Positions 17,486-26,282 are shown, counted from the stretch's first letter. The stretch is DNA of 64,000 nucleotides from an uncultured bacterium (GCA_902761735.1 CACWLL010000001.1:62001-126000), one strand, 5' to 3'. The notes: generated from the letters alone by a model not told the origin. Numbers and translations: made by a program.

Positions 17486-18052
17486 ATGGAAACTCAAGCA
17501 TTTGATATAAGAGAAATTTGGCTTTTGGTAACATTAATTGTTGCAATAGTTTTAATGGCAATAATGTTTCTAAAATACCAAAATGATTTACTAAATAAAC
17601 TTTTTCCTAAAAAATATGATGAGTTATTTGACCCGTTTGAGGTTCCTGTTGCCAAAATAGAAGGCTGCGTGCATCAAATTCCTGTTTTCAGAGGGGTTTT
17701 TACGGACTGGCTTACAAGAATCGGTTATAACGTAAAAATTTTAGTTTACAAAAAATATGTACTTATAAGCCGATTTGGCAAGGCAACGATTCTCACCCCA
17801 CAACTCGAAAATTTTGTAATTAGCGAAAATAAAACGGCAATTCAGCTTTTTGACAAAAAAGATAATTATTTTTTAAACATATATTTTCTTGAATACGAAA
17901 AATATACTCAAAAATTAGAAAAAATGTTTAAGGTTCTTGAACCTGAAAAATATGGCACATTAAAAAATAAGAACAAAAGTAACGAAGAAGAAACACTTGC
18001 GCAAAAAATTGACAGAAAAATAAAAGCAGAAGATAACGAAGGTTATATATAA
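17486..18052 (+). CDS. hypothetical protein with one N-terminal membrane helix
   Basis: 188 residues. One strong membrane segment lies at about 12-30 (LLVTLIVAIVLMAIMFLKY). The rest is soluble, with aromatic strands around 60-130 and a lysine-rich, probably disordered tail. I recognise no family. It sits 13 bases after prmA and 24 before kdsB with good ribosome sites on both, so it belongs to this operon. An envelope role is possible given kdsB. Confidence 0.75.
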   Translation: METQAFDIREIWLLVTLIVAIVLMAIMFLKYQNDLLNKLFPKKYDELFDPFEVPVAKIEGCVHQIPVFRGVFTDWLTRIGYNVKILVYKKYVLISRFGKATILTPQLENFVISENKTAIQLFDKKDNYFLNIYFLEYEKYTQKLEKMFKVLEPEKYGTLKNKNKSNEEETLAQKIDRKIKAEDNEGYI

Positions 18053-18076
18053 GCAAATAACAACGGAGATGATTAA

Positions 18077-18802
18077 ATGACAAAAACAGCAATAATTATA
18101 CCGGCAAGATACGGTTCATCAAGATTAGAAGGGAAACCGTTAATAGAAGTAAATAATAAGCCAATAATCCAATGGGTATATGAAAAAGCAATGCAGGTAA
18201 AATCTGCGGATATTGTAATTGTCGCGACAGATGATGAGCGAATCTATAACAGGGTAAAAAGTTTTGGCGGAGAAGTTGAAATGACTTCGTCCGAACACAA
18301 ATGCGGCAGCGACAGAATCCGAGAGGTTGCGGACAGACATCCCGAATTTTCATACATAGTAAACTTGCAAGGGGATGAACCAATGATAAAACCTGAAAGT
18401 ATAAGTGCAGTTATCGATAATATAAAAAATGACAAAGTAGCAGATATATCTACATTAGTAAGAGTTATTGAAGAAGAAGAAGAAATAAAAAGTCCAAATC
18501 TAGTAAAGTGCGTGTTCGATATGAACGGATATGCAATGTATTTTTCACGTTCAGGAATTCCGTACCACAGGAATTTAGGGATATCAAAAACATACGGGCA
18601 TATTGGAATATACGGCTACAAAAGAGAAGCTCTTATTAAAATGACTACTTTAAGTCAAACCCCGCTTGAACAAGCGGAAAGTTTGGAGCAATTAAGAGCA
18701 CTCGAAAACGGGATGAAAATAAAAGTTTCTATTGTAGACTTTGTTCCTGTTGGGATAGATACACTTGAAGATTTGGCTAAATTTAAGGCCATGGTAGCTT
18801 AA
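18077..18802 (+). CDS. kdsB: 3-deoxy-manno-octulosonate cytidylyltransferase
   Basis: Activates Kdo to CMP-Kdo for LPS core synthesis. The N-terminal nucleotide-binding motif IPARYGSSRLEGKPL is at residues 7-21, A-T-D-D-E at about 50, N-L-Q-G-D-E-P near 95-101. The 241-residue length is typical. With kdsD it points to a Kdo-based outer membrane. GGAG lies nine bases before the ATG. Confidence 0.95.
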   Translation: MTKTAIIIPARYGSSRLEGKPLIEVNNKPIIQWVYEKAMQVKSADIVIVATDDERIYNRVKSFGGEVEMTSSEHKCGSDRIREVADRHPEFSYIVNLQGDEPMIKPESISAVIDNIKNDKVADISTLVRVIEEEEEIKSPNLVKCVFDMNGYAMYFSRSGIPYHRNLGISKTYGHIGIYGYKREALIKMTTLSQTPLEQAESLEQLRALENGMKIKVSIVDFVPVGIDTLEDLAKFKAMVA

Positions 18803-18957
18803 GAAACTTTTTGGGAAATTTAAGAAAAAGTGCTTGCAATTTTTCTTAAACTATATTAATATAAGTACATAATATTACGAGATTGAAAAAAAACTCAAAA
18901 ATTTGTAATATTACTGGATTTTATTAGTGTAATTATTAAATGTAAGGAATAACGAAA

Positions 18958-19707
18958 ATGACAGAGAATTTGGAATTTCAGGGGGAAACGGAAGAGCGTC
19001 AAAGAATTTTACTTGCTGATGATGAAGCAAGTATCAGACGTATCTTGGAAACCAGATTAAAAATGGCCGGATATGATGTATACACTGCTGCTGACGGTGA
19101 AGAAGCAGTTAATGCATTTAACAAATATAACCCTGACTTAGTTGTTTTGGATGTTATGATGCCAAAAATGGACGGTTACGGAGTAACAAGAGAAATAAGA
19201 AGAACCGCTGACGTTCCGATTATTATATTAACAGCATTGGGCGATGTTTCTGAAAGAATTACAGGTTTGGAACTTGGTGCTGATGACTATGTTATCAAGC
19301 CATTTTCTCCAAAAGAACTTGAAGCTCGTGTTAAAGCTGTGCTTAGAAGAACAAATAACAGAGAAAGTGTTACACCGACAGGAAAAGTTACTAAAAATGT
19401 AATTACAACAGGTAACATTAAAATTGATACAGCTCGTCGCCAAGTATTCAGAAAGAATGAAAGAATCCGTTTGACGGGTATGGAATTCAGCTTGTTAGAA
19501 TTGTTAGTAAACAATTCCGGTCAAGCATTTTCAAGAAACGAAATATTACAACATGTATGGGCATATCCGCCTGACCATAGAATTGATACAAGGGTTGTTG
19601 ACGTTCACATTTCAAGATTACGTTCAAAACTTGAATCAGATCCGGCAAATCCGGAATTGATATTAACAGCTCGTGGTATCGGGTATATGTTCCAAAGAAT
19701 AAGCTAA
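18958..19707 (+). CDS. rpaB: OmpR-family response regulator, RpaB-like
   Basis: A 249-residue two-component regulator. The receiver domain (about 17-135) has acidic residues D21 and D22, phospho-acceptor D65 in L-D-V-M-M-P, and the conserved lysine in V-I-K-P-F-S. A winged-helix DNA-binding domain follows (about 150-247, with L-T-G-M-E-F-S-L-L-E-L-L and R-V-V-D-V-H-I-S-R-L-R-S-K-L). The wording of both domains, including R-I-L-L-A-D-D-E-A-S-I-R-R-I-L-E-T-R-L, closely resembles cyanobacterial RpaB (ycf27), an essential regulator. No histidine kinase is adjacent, as in Cyanobacteria. The symbol is by resemblance. Confidence 0.85.
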   Translation: MTENLEFQGETEERQRILLADDEASIRRILETRLKMAGYDVYTAADGEEAVNAFNKYNPDLVVLDVMMPKMDGYGVTREIRRTADVPIIILTALGDVSERITGLELGADDYVIKPFSPKELEARVKAVLRRTNNRESVTPTGKVTKNVITTGNIKIDTARRQVFRKNERIRLTGMEFSLLELLVNNSGQAFSRNEILQHVWAYPPDHRIDTRVVDVHISRLRSKLESDPANPELILTARGIGYMFQRIS

Positions 19708-19712
19708 ATTTT

Positions 19713-19739
19713 AAAGGAGGTTTTAAAACCTCCTTTTTT
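19713..19739 (+). terminator. terminator of the RpaB-like gene
   Basis: Perfect inverted repeat AAAGGAGGTTT / AAACCTCCTTT followed by a T run, six bases after the stop codon. Confidence 0.9.
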
Positions 19740-19777
19740 AATATTGTATTTTAGCAAATTAATGATATCATAATAAT

Positions 19778-20419
19778 ATGAATAGCGAGACAAAATATAC
19801 ACCGGCAGAAGAGTTTGCAAATGCGTTTACACATTCAATTGGAGCATTATTTTCTATATATGCAATAGTTATGCTGGCAGTTTATTCAACAACGCCTATG
19901 GAAGTAGCATCAACAGCAATTTTTGGAGCTACTTTATTTATACTGTTTCAATCCTCTGCTCTGTATCATGCAATGATTAACCCAACAGCAAAAAAGGTTT
20001 TCAGAAAAATTGACCATAGTGCAATATTTATGCTGATAGCCGGAACATATACACCAATATTACTACTTGTGGTAGATTTCCCGCTTTCGGTTGCACTGCT
20101 TGCAATGACGTGGTACTTGGCAATAACCGGAATAATATATTCTTGTTTGACATTAAAATTCAAATATTTGTCAACGGGATTATATTTGGTAATGGGTTGG
20201 CTGTCCTTGTTCTTGGTATATGCAATATGGAATAATGCAAGCCATCATGCGGTTTGGCTACTGTTAGCCGGCGGACTTATGTATTCCACAGGATGCATAT
20301 TTTATTTACTAAAGCAAAAATTTATGCACTGTATTTGGCATATATTCGTAATTGCCGGGGCAATGACACATTATTTTGCAATAGTTGAGATATTGAAATC
20401 AGTCAATAAAGCCTCTTGA
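19778..20419 (+). CDS. hemolysin III / YqfA family membrane protein
   Basis: 213 residues with seven predicted membrane segments and the family hallmarks: N-A-F-T-H-S-I-G-A near the start, S-A-L-Y-H-A around 61-66, D-H-S-A-I-F-M-L-I-A-G-T-Y-T-P about 82-96, and H-x-I-W-H-I-F-V near the C-terminus. The conserved S, D and H residues match the PAQR/hemolysin III metal site. Function in bacteria is uncertain; haemolytic activity should not be assumed. No clear ribosome site precedes the ATG. Confidence 0.9.
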   Translation: MNSETKYTPAEEFANAFTHSIGALFSIYAIVMLAVYSTTPMEVASTAIFGATLFILFQSSALYHAMINPTAKKVFRKIDHSAIFMLIAGTYTPILLLVVDFPLSVALLAMTWYLAITGIIYSCLTLKFKYLSTGLYLVMGWLSLFLVYAIWNNASHHAVWLLLAGGLMYSTGCIFYLLKQKFMHCIWHIFVIAGAMTHYFAIVEILKSVNKAS

Positions 20420-20460
20420 TTTTGAGTATTTATTTGATATGATAAACATACACGAGATAT

Positions 20461-20534
20461 GGCGGGTTTCGTCAAGTGGTTAAGACCACGGATTGTGGTT
20501 CCGTTATGCGTGGGTTCGAATCCCACAACCCGCC
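20461..20534 (+). tRNA. tRNA-His (anticodon GTG)
   Basis: Cloverleaf with acceptor strands G-GCGGGTT and AACCCGC-C, including the extra G at -1 opposite C73 that identifies tRNA-His. Anticodon stem ACGGA/TCCGT encloses TTGTGGT (anticodon GUG). T arm GTGGG-TTCGAAT-CCCAC. No complete CCA is encoded. A terminator follows directly. The accessory island begins just beyond. Confidence 0.96.
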
Positions 20535-20542
20535 CATTTTTA

Positions 20543-20570
20543 CAAAAAGACCTCATTTGAGGTCTTTTTG
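20543..20570 (+). terminator. terminator of tRNA-His
   Basis: Inverted repeat AAAAAGACCTCA / TGAGGTCTTTTT, nine bases after the tRNA. Confidence 0.9.
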
Positions 20571-20761
20571 CTTATAATTCAATGTTTTCAAGGGTTCTGT
20601 AGTTAGACGAGTAGTTTGGTTTTGTCAGTTTGACTATTTTATTTTCTAAAACTCGCTCGTTGTAGGTGGTTTGCTGGTCGGAAGTGCAACTTTACCCCAA
20701 AAAACGATTTACTCATATTTACTCATTATTTACTCACACCGGTCGGCTACTTTACAATAAT

Positions 20762-20791
20762 AGTTATTGTTGGGTTGAAAACCCAACCTAC
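20762..20791 (+). repeat. REP-like palindrome, copy 1
   Basis: AGTTATTGTTGGGT and ACCCAACCTAC around a short loop. Related copies are at 20829, 21472 and 34322. Each forms a GTTGGGT/ACCCAAC hairpin. Confidence 0.75.
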
Positions 20792-20828
20792 TAACTTATT
20801 TGCACTTTTTGTTTAAATATATGCATAC

Positions 20829-20858
20829 AAAAGTTATTGTTGGGTTTCACCCACCTAC
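20829..20858 (+). repeat. REP-like palindrome, copy 2
   Basis: AAAGTTATTGTTGGGTTTCA followed by CCCACCTAC. Nearly identical to the copy outside the right end of the transposon. Confidence 0.75.
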
Positions 20859-20897
20859 AAGCTACTTACTTTTCATTATTTATGTTATAATCTTCGT

Positions 20898-21434
20898 ATG
20901 AAAAAATTTGATTTTGAAAATCCAAAGGTTAGAATAAAAGCTGATGTTATTACTTTGATTTTATTAACATTATTTGCTTTTTGCATGGTTTTATATAATG
21001 TACTTTTACCTAACAATACAATCATAAAATGTGATAAGAATATTGATGAATGTAAAGTTATTTATACAAATATTTTAGGAAGTACAAGTATTCAAAAGGA
21101 CATTGTTTTTAAAATTTCAAATATTGATGATGTAGTATTTTTGCCACGTCGTGGTAAGTGTGGAAATCTACCACCGAATATAAGTGTTGTTACTGGAAAT
21201 GTCTTGTATCACGCTATAATACACCCTAGTATAAACGAAGATGATACTAAATTTTTAGCAAAGAGAATAAGTGATTATAAAAATAATACGAATCATATTT
21301 TCATTTTTAATAGAAATGAAGAAATAAATTCAAAAACAAGAACAGGTTTTATACTTGGGATTTTAATTTATTATCTAATTGGCTTTATCATGATAATTTC
21401 TGATATTTACTATTACAAGAAAAAATTTAATTAA
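20898..21434 (+). CDS. hypothetical membrane protein between tRNA-His and the transposon
   Basis: 178 residues. One membrane helix near the N-terminus (about 18-38) and one near the C-terminus (about 150-170), with a soluble middle part that should be on the outer face. The middle has C-D-K-N-I-D-E-C and a later C-G-N-L-P-P, so a disulfide is conceivable. No family recognised. Very AT-rich, like the neighbouring accessory genes. Confidence 0.65.
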   Translation: MKKFDFENPKVRIKADVITLILLTLFAFCMVLYNVLLPNNTIIKCDKNIDECKVIYTNILGSTSIQKDIVFKISNIDDVVFLPRRGKCGNLPPNISVVTGNVLYHAIIHPSINEDDTKFLAKRISDYKNNTNHIFIFNRNEEINSKTRTGFILGILIYYLIGFIMIISDIYYYKKKFN

Positions 21435-21471
21435 TGCCACTTTTTTGATATTTATTAATCTCAATTAGTAT

Positions 21472-21497
21472 GTAGGTTGGGTGAAACCCAATGTAGG
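21472..21497 (-). repeat. REP-like palindrome, copy 3 (inverted)
   Basis: GTAGGTTGGGT / ACCCAA, the reverse orientation of copies 1, 2 and 4. It lies about 75 bases outside the inferred left end of the transposon. Confidence 0.7.
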
Positions 21498-21573
21498 TTT
21501 TTATAAGAATGATAAAGGGGGAAATAGGGGAAAGAGTGGCTTTATGTTTAGAACAAAGGCTAGTTAGTAAAAT

Positions 21574-21925
21574 TGACATAAATGGCACAAAACGTCACTT
21601 TTCTGTCCGGTATTTTCCATTGTCTAAAATTTTTTCCAATAAATAATCAGCCTGTAACTCAAATATAATCGGATAATTCAGCATAAAGTTTAAAGTGCAG
21701 ATAATAGGACATTTGGTCAAAGGGGAACCAAAGAGGAACCGAGTTCCGCCTAAACATCAAACTTGTGCCGATTTCAACATCCGAATTGAAGTCAATAATA
21801 GCAATATTTTGCATACAAAAATAGCCGTTTGAGGCAGATTTTGAGAGATTTTCGGCAAAATATTAAGCAAGCTTATGCAGAAATACCCTTTTAAAACGGA
21901 CATCTGTCAAGAGAGGTGGACATTT
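21574..21925 (+). repeat. inferred left-end repeat array of the transposon
   Basis: Non-coding region with GGACATTT at 21707, GGACAT at 21898 and GGACATTT at 21918, plus TTGACATAAATGG at the outer edge near 21574. The same motifs appear in opposite orientation at the right end. Such spaced repeats are how TnsB/MuA-type transposases bind transposon ends. The rest of this stretch holds nothing else I can name. Confidence 0.5.
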
Positions 21926-21934
21926 AAGTATAAA

Positions 21935-22456
21935 TTATTTGTTTTCCTGTTTACAAATTTCGTAATAAATATCTAAAATTTCTTTCTGAATTTTAGACTC
22001 AGATAATTGATAATCCAAATATTTTTTTATATCTTTTGCATTAAAAGAAACTTTCCTGTTATAAAATCGATTATAAAAAATTTTACGAGCCGTTTTTAAT
22101 TTATTACTAAATGTCGCATCCGGATGTTTTTTCTCGATAAAATTTTTAATTCCTTCAATATAAATTCCGTATGCATCTAATATTATTTGAAAATTCTTTT
22201 GGTCTTGATCTGAATATAAAATCCTAGTCACATAATCTTCTTCTTGGCGGAACATTTGACTCGCAGTTCCAAACATCCATTCAAAAGAAATTTTATACTC
22301 ATTGCAAAAAGTAACTATTTTTTCTTTACTGAGTTCTGTCATACCATTTTCGACTTTACTCAAGTATTGTTTTGAAACTCCAAGTTTGTCTGCGACCTCT
22401 TGCTGAGTGAGGTTTAGTTGTTTTCTAACTGCTTTAATTTTTTCATTTTCAAACAT
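21935..22456 (-). CDS. XRE-family repressor of the transposon
   Basis: 173 residues. An N-terminal helix-turn-helix of the Cro/CI type (KAVRKQLNLTQQEVADKLGV, then Q-Y-L-S-K-V-E-N-G-M) is followed by a helical region of unknown function. It is divergent from the transposase operon, the arrangement of the c repressor and transposase in Mu-like elements. The consensus promoter of the operon lies only about 20 bases from its start codon, so it probably controls that promoter and itself. Confidence 0.85.
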   Translation of the reverse strand: MFENEKIKAVRKQLNLTQQEVADKLGVSKQYLSKVENGMTELSKEKIVTFCNEYKISFEWMFGTASQMFRQEEDYVTRILYSDQDQKNFQIILDAYGIYIEGIKNFIEKKHPDATFSNKLKTARKIFYNRFYNRKVSFNAKDIKKYLDYQLSESKIQKEILDIYYEICKQENK

Positions 22457-22474
22457 ATTGTAAACCTATTAGTT

Positions 22475-22503
22475 GACAAATATAATTTTGTAATCTATAA
22501 TTT
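22475..22503 (+). promoter_or_regulatory. consensus sigma-70 promoter of the transposition operon
   Basis: TTGACA at 22475-22480, 17-base spacer, TATAAT at 22498-22503: a perfect match in both boxes. The untranslated leader to the transposase is about 180 bases and carries CCAAAC/GTTTGG pairing arms near 22615-22646. Confidence 0.8.
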
Positions 22504-22535
22504 AGAAAAAATATAGCATGTAAATTTATAAAAAT

Positions 22536-22561
22536 CAACATGTGAGTTTACACGAATGTTG
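22536..22561. promoter_or_regulatory. inverted repeat, candidate repressor operator
   Basis: CAACAT and ATGTTG separated by 14 bases, enclosing a smaller TGTGA/TACA symmetry, between the divergent repressor and transposase genes. A binding site for the XRE protein is plausible but unproven. Confidence 0.4.
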
Positions 22562-22692
22562 AATTAAAACCTGATTTATATGCGACACAAAAGTTAAATA
22601 AAGCCCTAATAAACTCCAAACCACACCGATTTAGAGGTAATGTTTGGTGTAGTTTAAGGCGGAATTTCTATACCCAAAAAAGGAGTAAATTC

Positions 22693-24669
22693 TTGAACAA
22701 CGAATGGTTATCAGTAAATGAAGTAGCAGGCATTGAGGGCGTTACCCCAAGAGCTGTTCGTAAAGGTATAAGCAGAGATAAATATATAACAAGAAAAGTT
22801 AAGACTCCAACAGGTTTTAAATATGAAATTATGCCTGAATCATTAGGTTATAATGCACAAAATTTAATCGATTTTGAGAAAAGTAAAAATGAGATTGAGA
22901 AAAATAGGGAACCAAGTTTGCAAAAAACAAATCCCATTCCGACTCACGCAAAACAAATAGCACTAGCAAGATATGATCTGGTCAACTTATGGGTTGATTA
23001 TAGAAAAATATCGAAAAAGAAAACGGAAGCAGGACAAGAATTTTTAGATGCCTATAACGGAGGCAAAATGTACCCGGTTCTATTTAATGTGCTGGGCAAG
23101 GTTTCCATTGGTACAATTTACAGATGGCATAAGAAAATAAAAATCAAAAACGATTATACCTTCCTTATACCAAATTATGAATATGGAGAAAAAGAAGGTA
23201 GTACAACTCTTACAAAAGAAGAAGAGGTAATTTTTAAATCTTTGTTATTATCTCCTAATAAAATGAATATTGGCAAAGCTACATCATTAACTAAACATAT
23301 TCTTGAAAAACGAGGACATAAATCTACAACTAGTTCACGTTCATTTAGAAGATACGCAAATCAGTTTATGCGTAAGAATTATGATAAATGGATTCTTGCT
23401 CGTGAAGGAGAAAAAGCATTACGAGATAAAGTTTTGCCATACATTTCAAGGGATATTTCTAAACTTGAAGTTGGCGATGTTTTAGTGGCAGACGGACACC
23501 GTTTGGCGATTGAATGTATAAATCCGTTTACAGGCAAACCATGCCGACCAATATTAATTGGATACCTCGATTGGAAATCAACAGCTTTAGTCGGCTACGA
23601 AATTATGCTTGAAGAAAATACGCAAACTATAACTTCCGCATTAAGAAATGCAATTATTAATCTTGGTAAAATACCAAAAATTTGTTATCAGGATAATGGC
23701 AAAGCTTTTCGAGCAAAATTTTTCACAGGGGATTTACAAGAATGTGGAATTAACGGCTTATTCGATAAACTAAAGATTATACCTGTATTTGCTCAACCAT
23801 ATAACGCAAGAGCAAAGGTTATAGAAAGATTTTTTAGGGAACTGCAAGACGGATTTGAAAGATTATTACCATCATTTGTAGGTGCAAATATTAACGATAA
23901 ACCTGCATATAAAAAAAGAAATGAAAAATTCCATAAAGAAAATCATAACGAATTTATTCCGACCATTGAACAATTAAATAAAATGCTTGAGGCATATATG
24001 GATTACTACAATAAACTTGATTGTCCTAATGTTAAAGGTAAAAGTATCGGGGAAGTTTTTGATAGTGGCAAAGGTTCCGGAGTAAACATTGAAGAACTTG
24101 ATGAACTAATGCTGCATGAAGAAACAAGAACTGTGTATAGAAATGGCGTCAGATTTTTAAATGCAAATTATTACAGCGAAAATTTATACGGTATATATGA
24201 CAGGGTTTTAATAAAATACAGCCTTTCAGATATTACAAAAATTAAAATTTATACAGCAAATAATGAATTTATATGTTATGCCAAAAGAACGATTCTGACT
24301 CATCCGATGGCACAGCATCTTGGCAATGTACAAGATCAGGAACAACTTAAATTTGAAATTAATAAGCAGAAAAAATTATTAAATAAAACTAAAAAAGAGG
24401 TTAAAAATTATTTCAAAACAGAACAGAAAAAACCTGTAGAATGGCAGAATGTCCCTCAAATAGAAACAAAAAATACATCGGATAACGACGGTAAAGATAT
24501 AAACACTGAATATTCAGATGGAAGACCTATTTTTAATTCAAACTTTGAACGTTATGAGTGGCTTTCAGTACATGGTTTTGAAAACGATAAAGATGTCGCT
24601 TGGTTTAAGGCATTTGGATATTCAGATGAATATAAACAAATGTATGGGAGAAAAGTAAATGAAAAGTAA
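22693..24669 (+). CDS. Mu/TnsB-like DDE transposase
   Basis: 658 residues. The N-terminal 45 residues resemble the Mu A winged-helix DNA-binding domain (WLSVNEVAGIEGVTPRAVRK). Helical DNA-binding regions follow to about 250, then an RNase-H-fold integrase core with D267 (A-D-G-H-R-L), D334 (Q-D-N-G-K-A-F-R) and E378 (K-V-I-E-R-F-F-R-E-L), giving an intact DDE triad. A Mu-transposase C-terminal barrel comes after about 470. The tail includes a lysine-rich helix and probably contacts the ATPase. Start is TTG with AGGAG seven bases upstream. It overlaps the ATPase gene by 11 bases. Confidence 0.92.
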   Translation: MNNEWLSVNEVAGIEGVTPRAVRKGISRDKYITRKVKTPTGFKYEIMPESLGYNAQNLIDFEKSKNEIEKNREPSLQKTNPIPTHAKQIALARYDLVNLWVDYRKISKKKTEAGQEFLDAYNGGKMYPVLFNVLGKVSIGTIYRWHKKIKIKNDYTFLIPNYEYGEKEGSTTLTKEEEVIFKSLLLSPNKMNIGKATSLTKHILEKRGHKSTTSSRSFRRYANQFMRKNYDKWILAREGEKALRDKVLPYISRDISKLEVGDVLVADGHRLAIECINPFTGKPCRPILIGYLDWKSTALVGYEIMLEENTQTITSALRNAIINLGKIPKICYQDNGKAFRAKFFTGDLQECGINGLFDKLKIIPVFAQPYNARAKVIERFFRELQDGFERLLPSFVGANINDKPAYKKRNEKFHKENHNEFIPTIEQLNKMLEAYMDYYNKLDCPNVKGKSIGEVFDSGKGSGVNIEELDELMLHEETRTVYRNGVRFLNANYYSENLYGIYDRVLIKYSLSDITKIKIYTANNEFICYAKRTILTHPMAQHLGNVQDQEQLKFEINKQKKLLNKTKKEVKNYFKTEQKKPVEWQNVPQIETKNTSDNDGKDINTEYSDGRPIFNSNFERYEWLSVHGFENDKDVAWFKAFGYSDEYKQMYGRKVNEK

Positions 24670-25354
24670 ATTTGTAATGACAAATAACGCAAAGAATTTT
24701 ATTACTTTAACAAACAACTTATTAAACAGAGGTAAAAATGTTTCAGGAATGGCTCTTGTTTACGGAGAACCCGGAGTTGGGAAAAGTCATACTGCACTTT
24801 GGTGGGTAGCAAATAATGATAATGCTATACACGTTCAAGTAACTCAAACTATGACACCAAGATGGCTGTTGAGTGAAATTGTAAAAGAGCTTGGCGAATA
24901 TCCTGCTGCAAGAACTTCAGATTTATTTAATCAGATAGTAAAATCTCTAATTTTAGATCCTAAAATACTCATGATTGATGAAGTTGATTACTTAATAGAT
25001 AAGAAAGGATTTATAGAGGTTTTACGAGATATTTACGATAGAACAAAAACCCCAATAATAATGATTGGTATGGGAGTCGCAAATAAAAAACTAGAACAAT
25101 ATAAACATTTTAAGGATAGACTTTTAGCGTTTTTAAGATTTAAACCGTTTGAATTGAAAGAAATTGATTTATTCATAAAAGAATTATCTGAAGTTAATTT
25201 TTCGCCGGAGGCGATAGATTTTTTATACAAAATGAAGGTCGGATTCAGGCAAATCGTTAATATTATTGATAGAGCAGAAATTATCGCTCATGCCAACGAT
25301 TTAACTGAAATTAATTTAAATATTGTTACTAAACTTTTTAAGGAAGGAGATTAA
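24659..25354 (+). CDS. TnsC/MuB-like transposition ATPase
   Basis: 231-residue AAA+ ATPase. Walker A GEPGVGKS is at 36-43 and Walker B I-L-M-I-D-E-V-D at 102-109. Sensor and lid helices follow with P-F-E-L-K-E-I-D. The size matches the short MuB/TniB-like ATPases that bring the transposase to target DNA and give target immunity. It overlaps the transposase gene and abuts the next gene with no gap. There is no N-terminal helix-turn-helix of the long MuB type. Confidence 0.9.
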   Translation: MKSKFVMTNNAKNFITLTNNLLNRGKNVSGMALVYGEPGVGKSHTALWWVANNDNAIHVQVTQTMTPRWLLSEIVKELGEYPAARTSDLFNQIVKSLILDPKILMIDEVDYLIDKKGFIEVLRDIYDRTKTPIIMIGMGVANKKLEQYKHFKDRLLAFLRFKPFELKEIDLFIKELSEVNFSPEAIDFLYKMKVGFRQIVNIIDRAEIIAHANDLTEINLNIVTKLFKEGD

Positions 25355-26086
25355 ATGAAAAAAGTTAAATTTTTAGCAAGAAAACTAAAAGCATTTTCTT
25401 TTAACGATATCTTTTCTTTAGCTGAATTGCCAAAAGAAGAACTGCAAGAAAAATTAGACAAATTAGTAGAAGAAAATATTTTGAAAAAAACTACTCAAGG
25501 CTATATTTATTGCGAATTTGATTATGTGCCGCCACCAACTGCTCCTACAGTAAAAGGAGAAGCTGTCACATTTGTTAGAGATGATGATTATGTCAAATTT
25601 TCGGAAAATGATTACGGCAAGATGAAAAGTTTATCATTGGCAGAATTAGGCAACATTCCTGAATATAATCGTAAAAAATATACAAAATTCTTTGGATTAC
25701 TTAAACTTACAAGAGGTTTATACGGTAAACAGTTGGTTGAGTTCATCAAAGAATATAATAAACAAAATCCTGATGACAAAACAAGTTACGCAAATATTAT
25801 TCGTAAAAGAAATCTTTATGTGAAATACGGTCCGGAAGCACTTGTTGCAAAATTTGGCAAGCCAAGAAAGTTATATTATCCGGATATGGAAAAATATTAT
25901 ATGGTATTCAAAAAATATTATTTTTCGCCAAAGAAGTTAAATATTGAGGCTTGTAGACAATTAACTGCAAAAGAATTACATATCCCTTTAGAACAATTTC
26001 CGCATCGAATAACCTTTAGAAGACGATTATTAAAGGATTACACAACAATAGAAATGAAAAATAAAAGGAATTTCCTATGTTTCTAA
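25355..26086 (+). CDS. transposase-DBD-like protein lacking a catalytic core
   Basis: 243 residues. The N-terminus looks like a winged helix (FSFNDIFSLAELPKEELQEK, then strands). From about 105 it reads like the helix-turn-helix regions that precede the integrase core in Mu-type transposases: L-T-R-G-L-Y-G-K-Q-L-V-E-F-I-K-E-Y-N, then S-Y-A-N-I-I-R-K-R, Y-G-P-E-A-L-V-A-K-F-G-K, and Y-F-S-P-K-K-L-N-I-E-A-C-R-Q. The chain ends where the DDE domain would begin. It occupies the place that TniQ has in Tn5053/CAST elements. An end-binding or target-choosing accessory role is inference. It overlaps the next gene by ten bases. Confidence 0.7.
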   Translation: MKKVKFLARKLKAFSFNDIFSLAELPKEELQEKLDKLVEENILKKTTQGYIYCEFDYVPPPTAPTVKGEAVTFVRDDDYVKFSENDYGKMKSLSLAELGNIPEYNRKKYTKFFGLLKLTRGLYGKQLVEFIKEYNKQNPDDKTSYANIIRKRNLYVKYGPEALVAKFGKPRKLYYPDMEKYYMVFKKYYFSPKKLNIEACRQLTAKELHIPLEQFPHRITFRRRLLKDYTTIEMKNKRNFLCF

Positions 26087-26271
26087 AGAAAAGAGAAAAT
26101 AATATTCGTGCCGCAATGCACTATAAAAGAATATCTCAAAAGAAAATGGCACAAAAACTAAATATTTCTGAATCGTACATTACAAGATTAATTAACGGAG
26201 AACGATACAACAGAGAATTTGAGATATTCATCCGTTATGAACTTGGAATTAGTTACACTAACTTTAAATAA
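26077..26271 (+). CDS. small XRE-type helix-turn-helix protein
   Basis: 64 residues, essentially one helix-turn-helix domain (I-S-Q-K-K-M-A-Q-K-L-N-I-S-E-S-Y-I-T-R-L). In Mu-like elements a small Ner-type regulator accompanies the transposase; this may be its counterpart, although here it lies after the ATPase. It overlaps the preceding gene by ten bases. Confidence 0.75.
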   Translation: MFLKKRENNIRAAMHYKRISQKKMAQKLNISESYITRLINGERYNREFEIFIRYELGISYTNFK

Positions 26272-26282
26272 GGAGAAAATTT

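Larger units (their letters stand above)
20571..20897. other. gene-free stretch with repeats at the island boundary
   Basis: No credible reading frame. It contains three near-direct repeats of TTTACTCAT(A/T) around 20707-20737 and two copies of the GTTGGGT palindrome (listed separately). A TATGTTATAATC box (20881-20892) may serve as -10 for the small membrane protein that follows. Confidence 0.6.

Noticed and set aside
20371-20556. Minus-strand reading frame of 61 residues with V-V-G-F-E-P-T-H-N-G
   Set aside because: It runs antisense across tRNA-His; the G-F-E-P-T pattern is the well-known false protein made from tRNA genes.
20762-20858. Repeats as a possible CRISPR array
   Set aside because: Only two copies here, with unequal, strongly palindromic units and further copies scattered; they fit a REP-like element.
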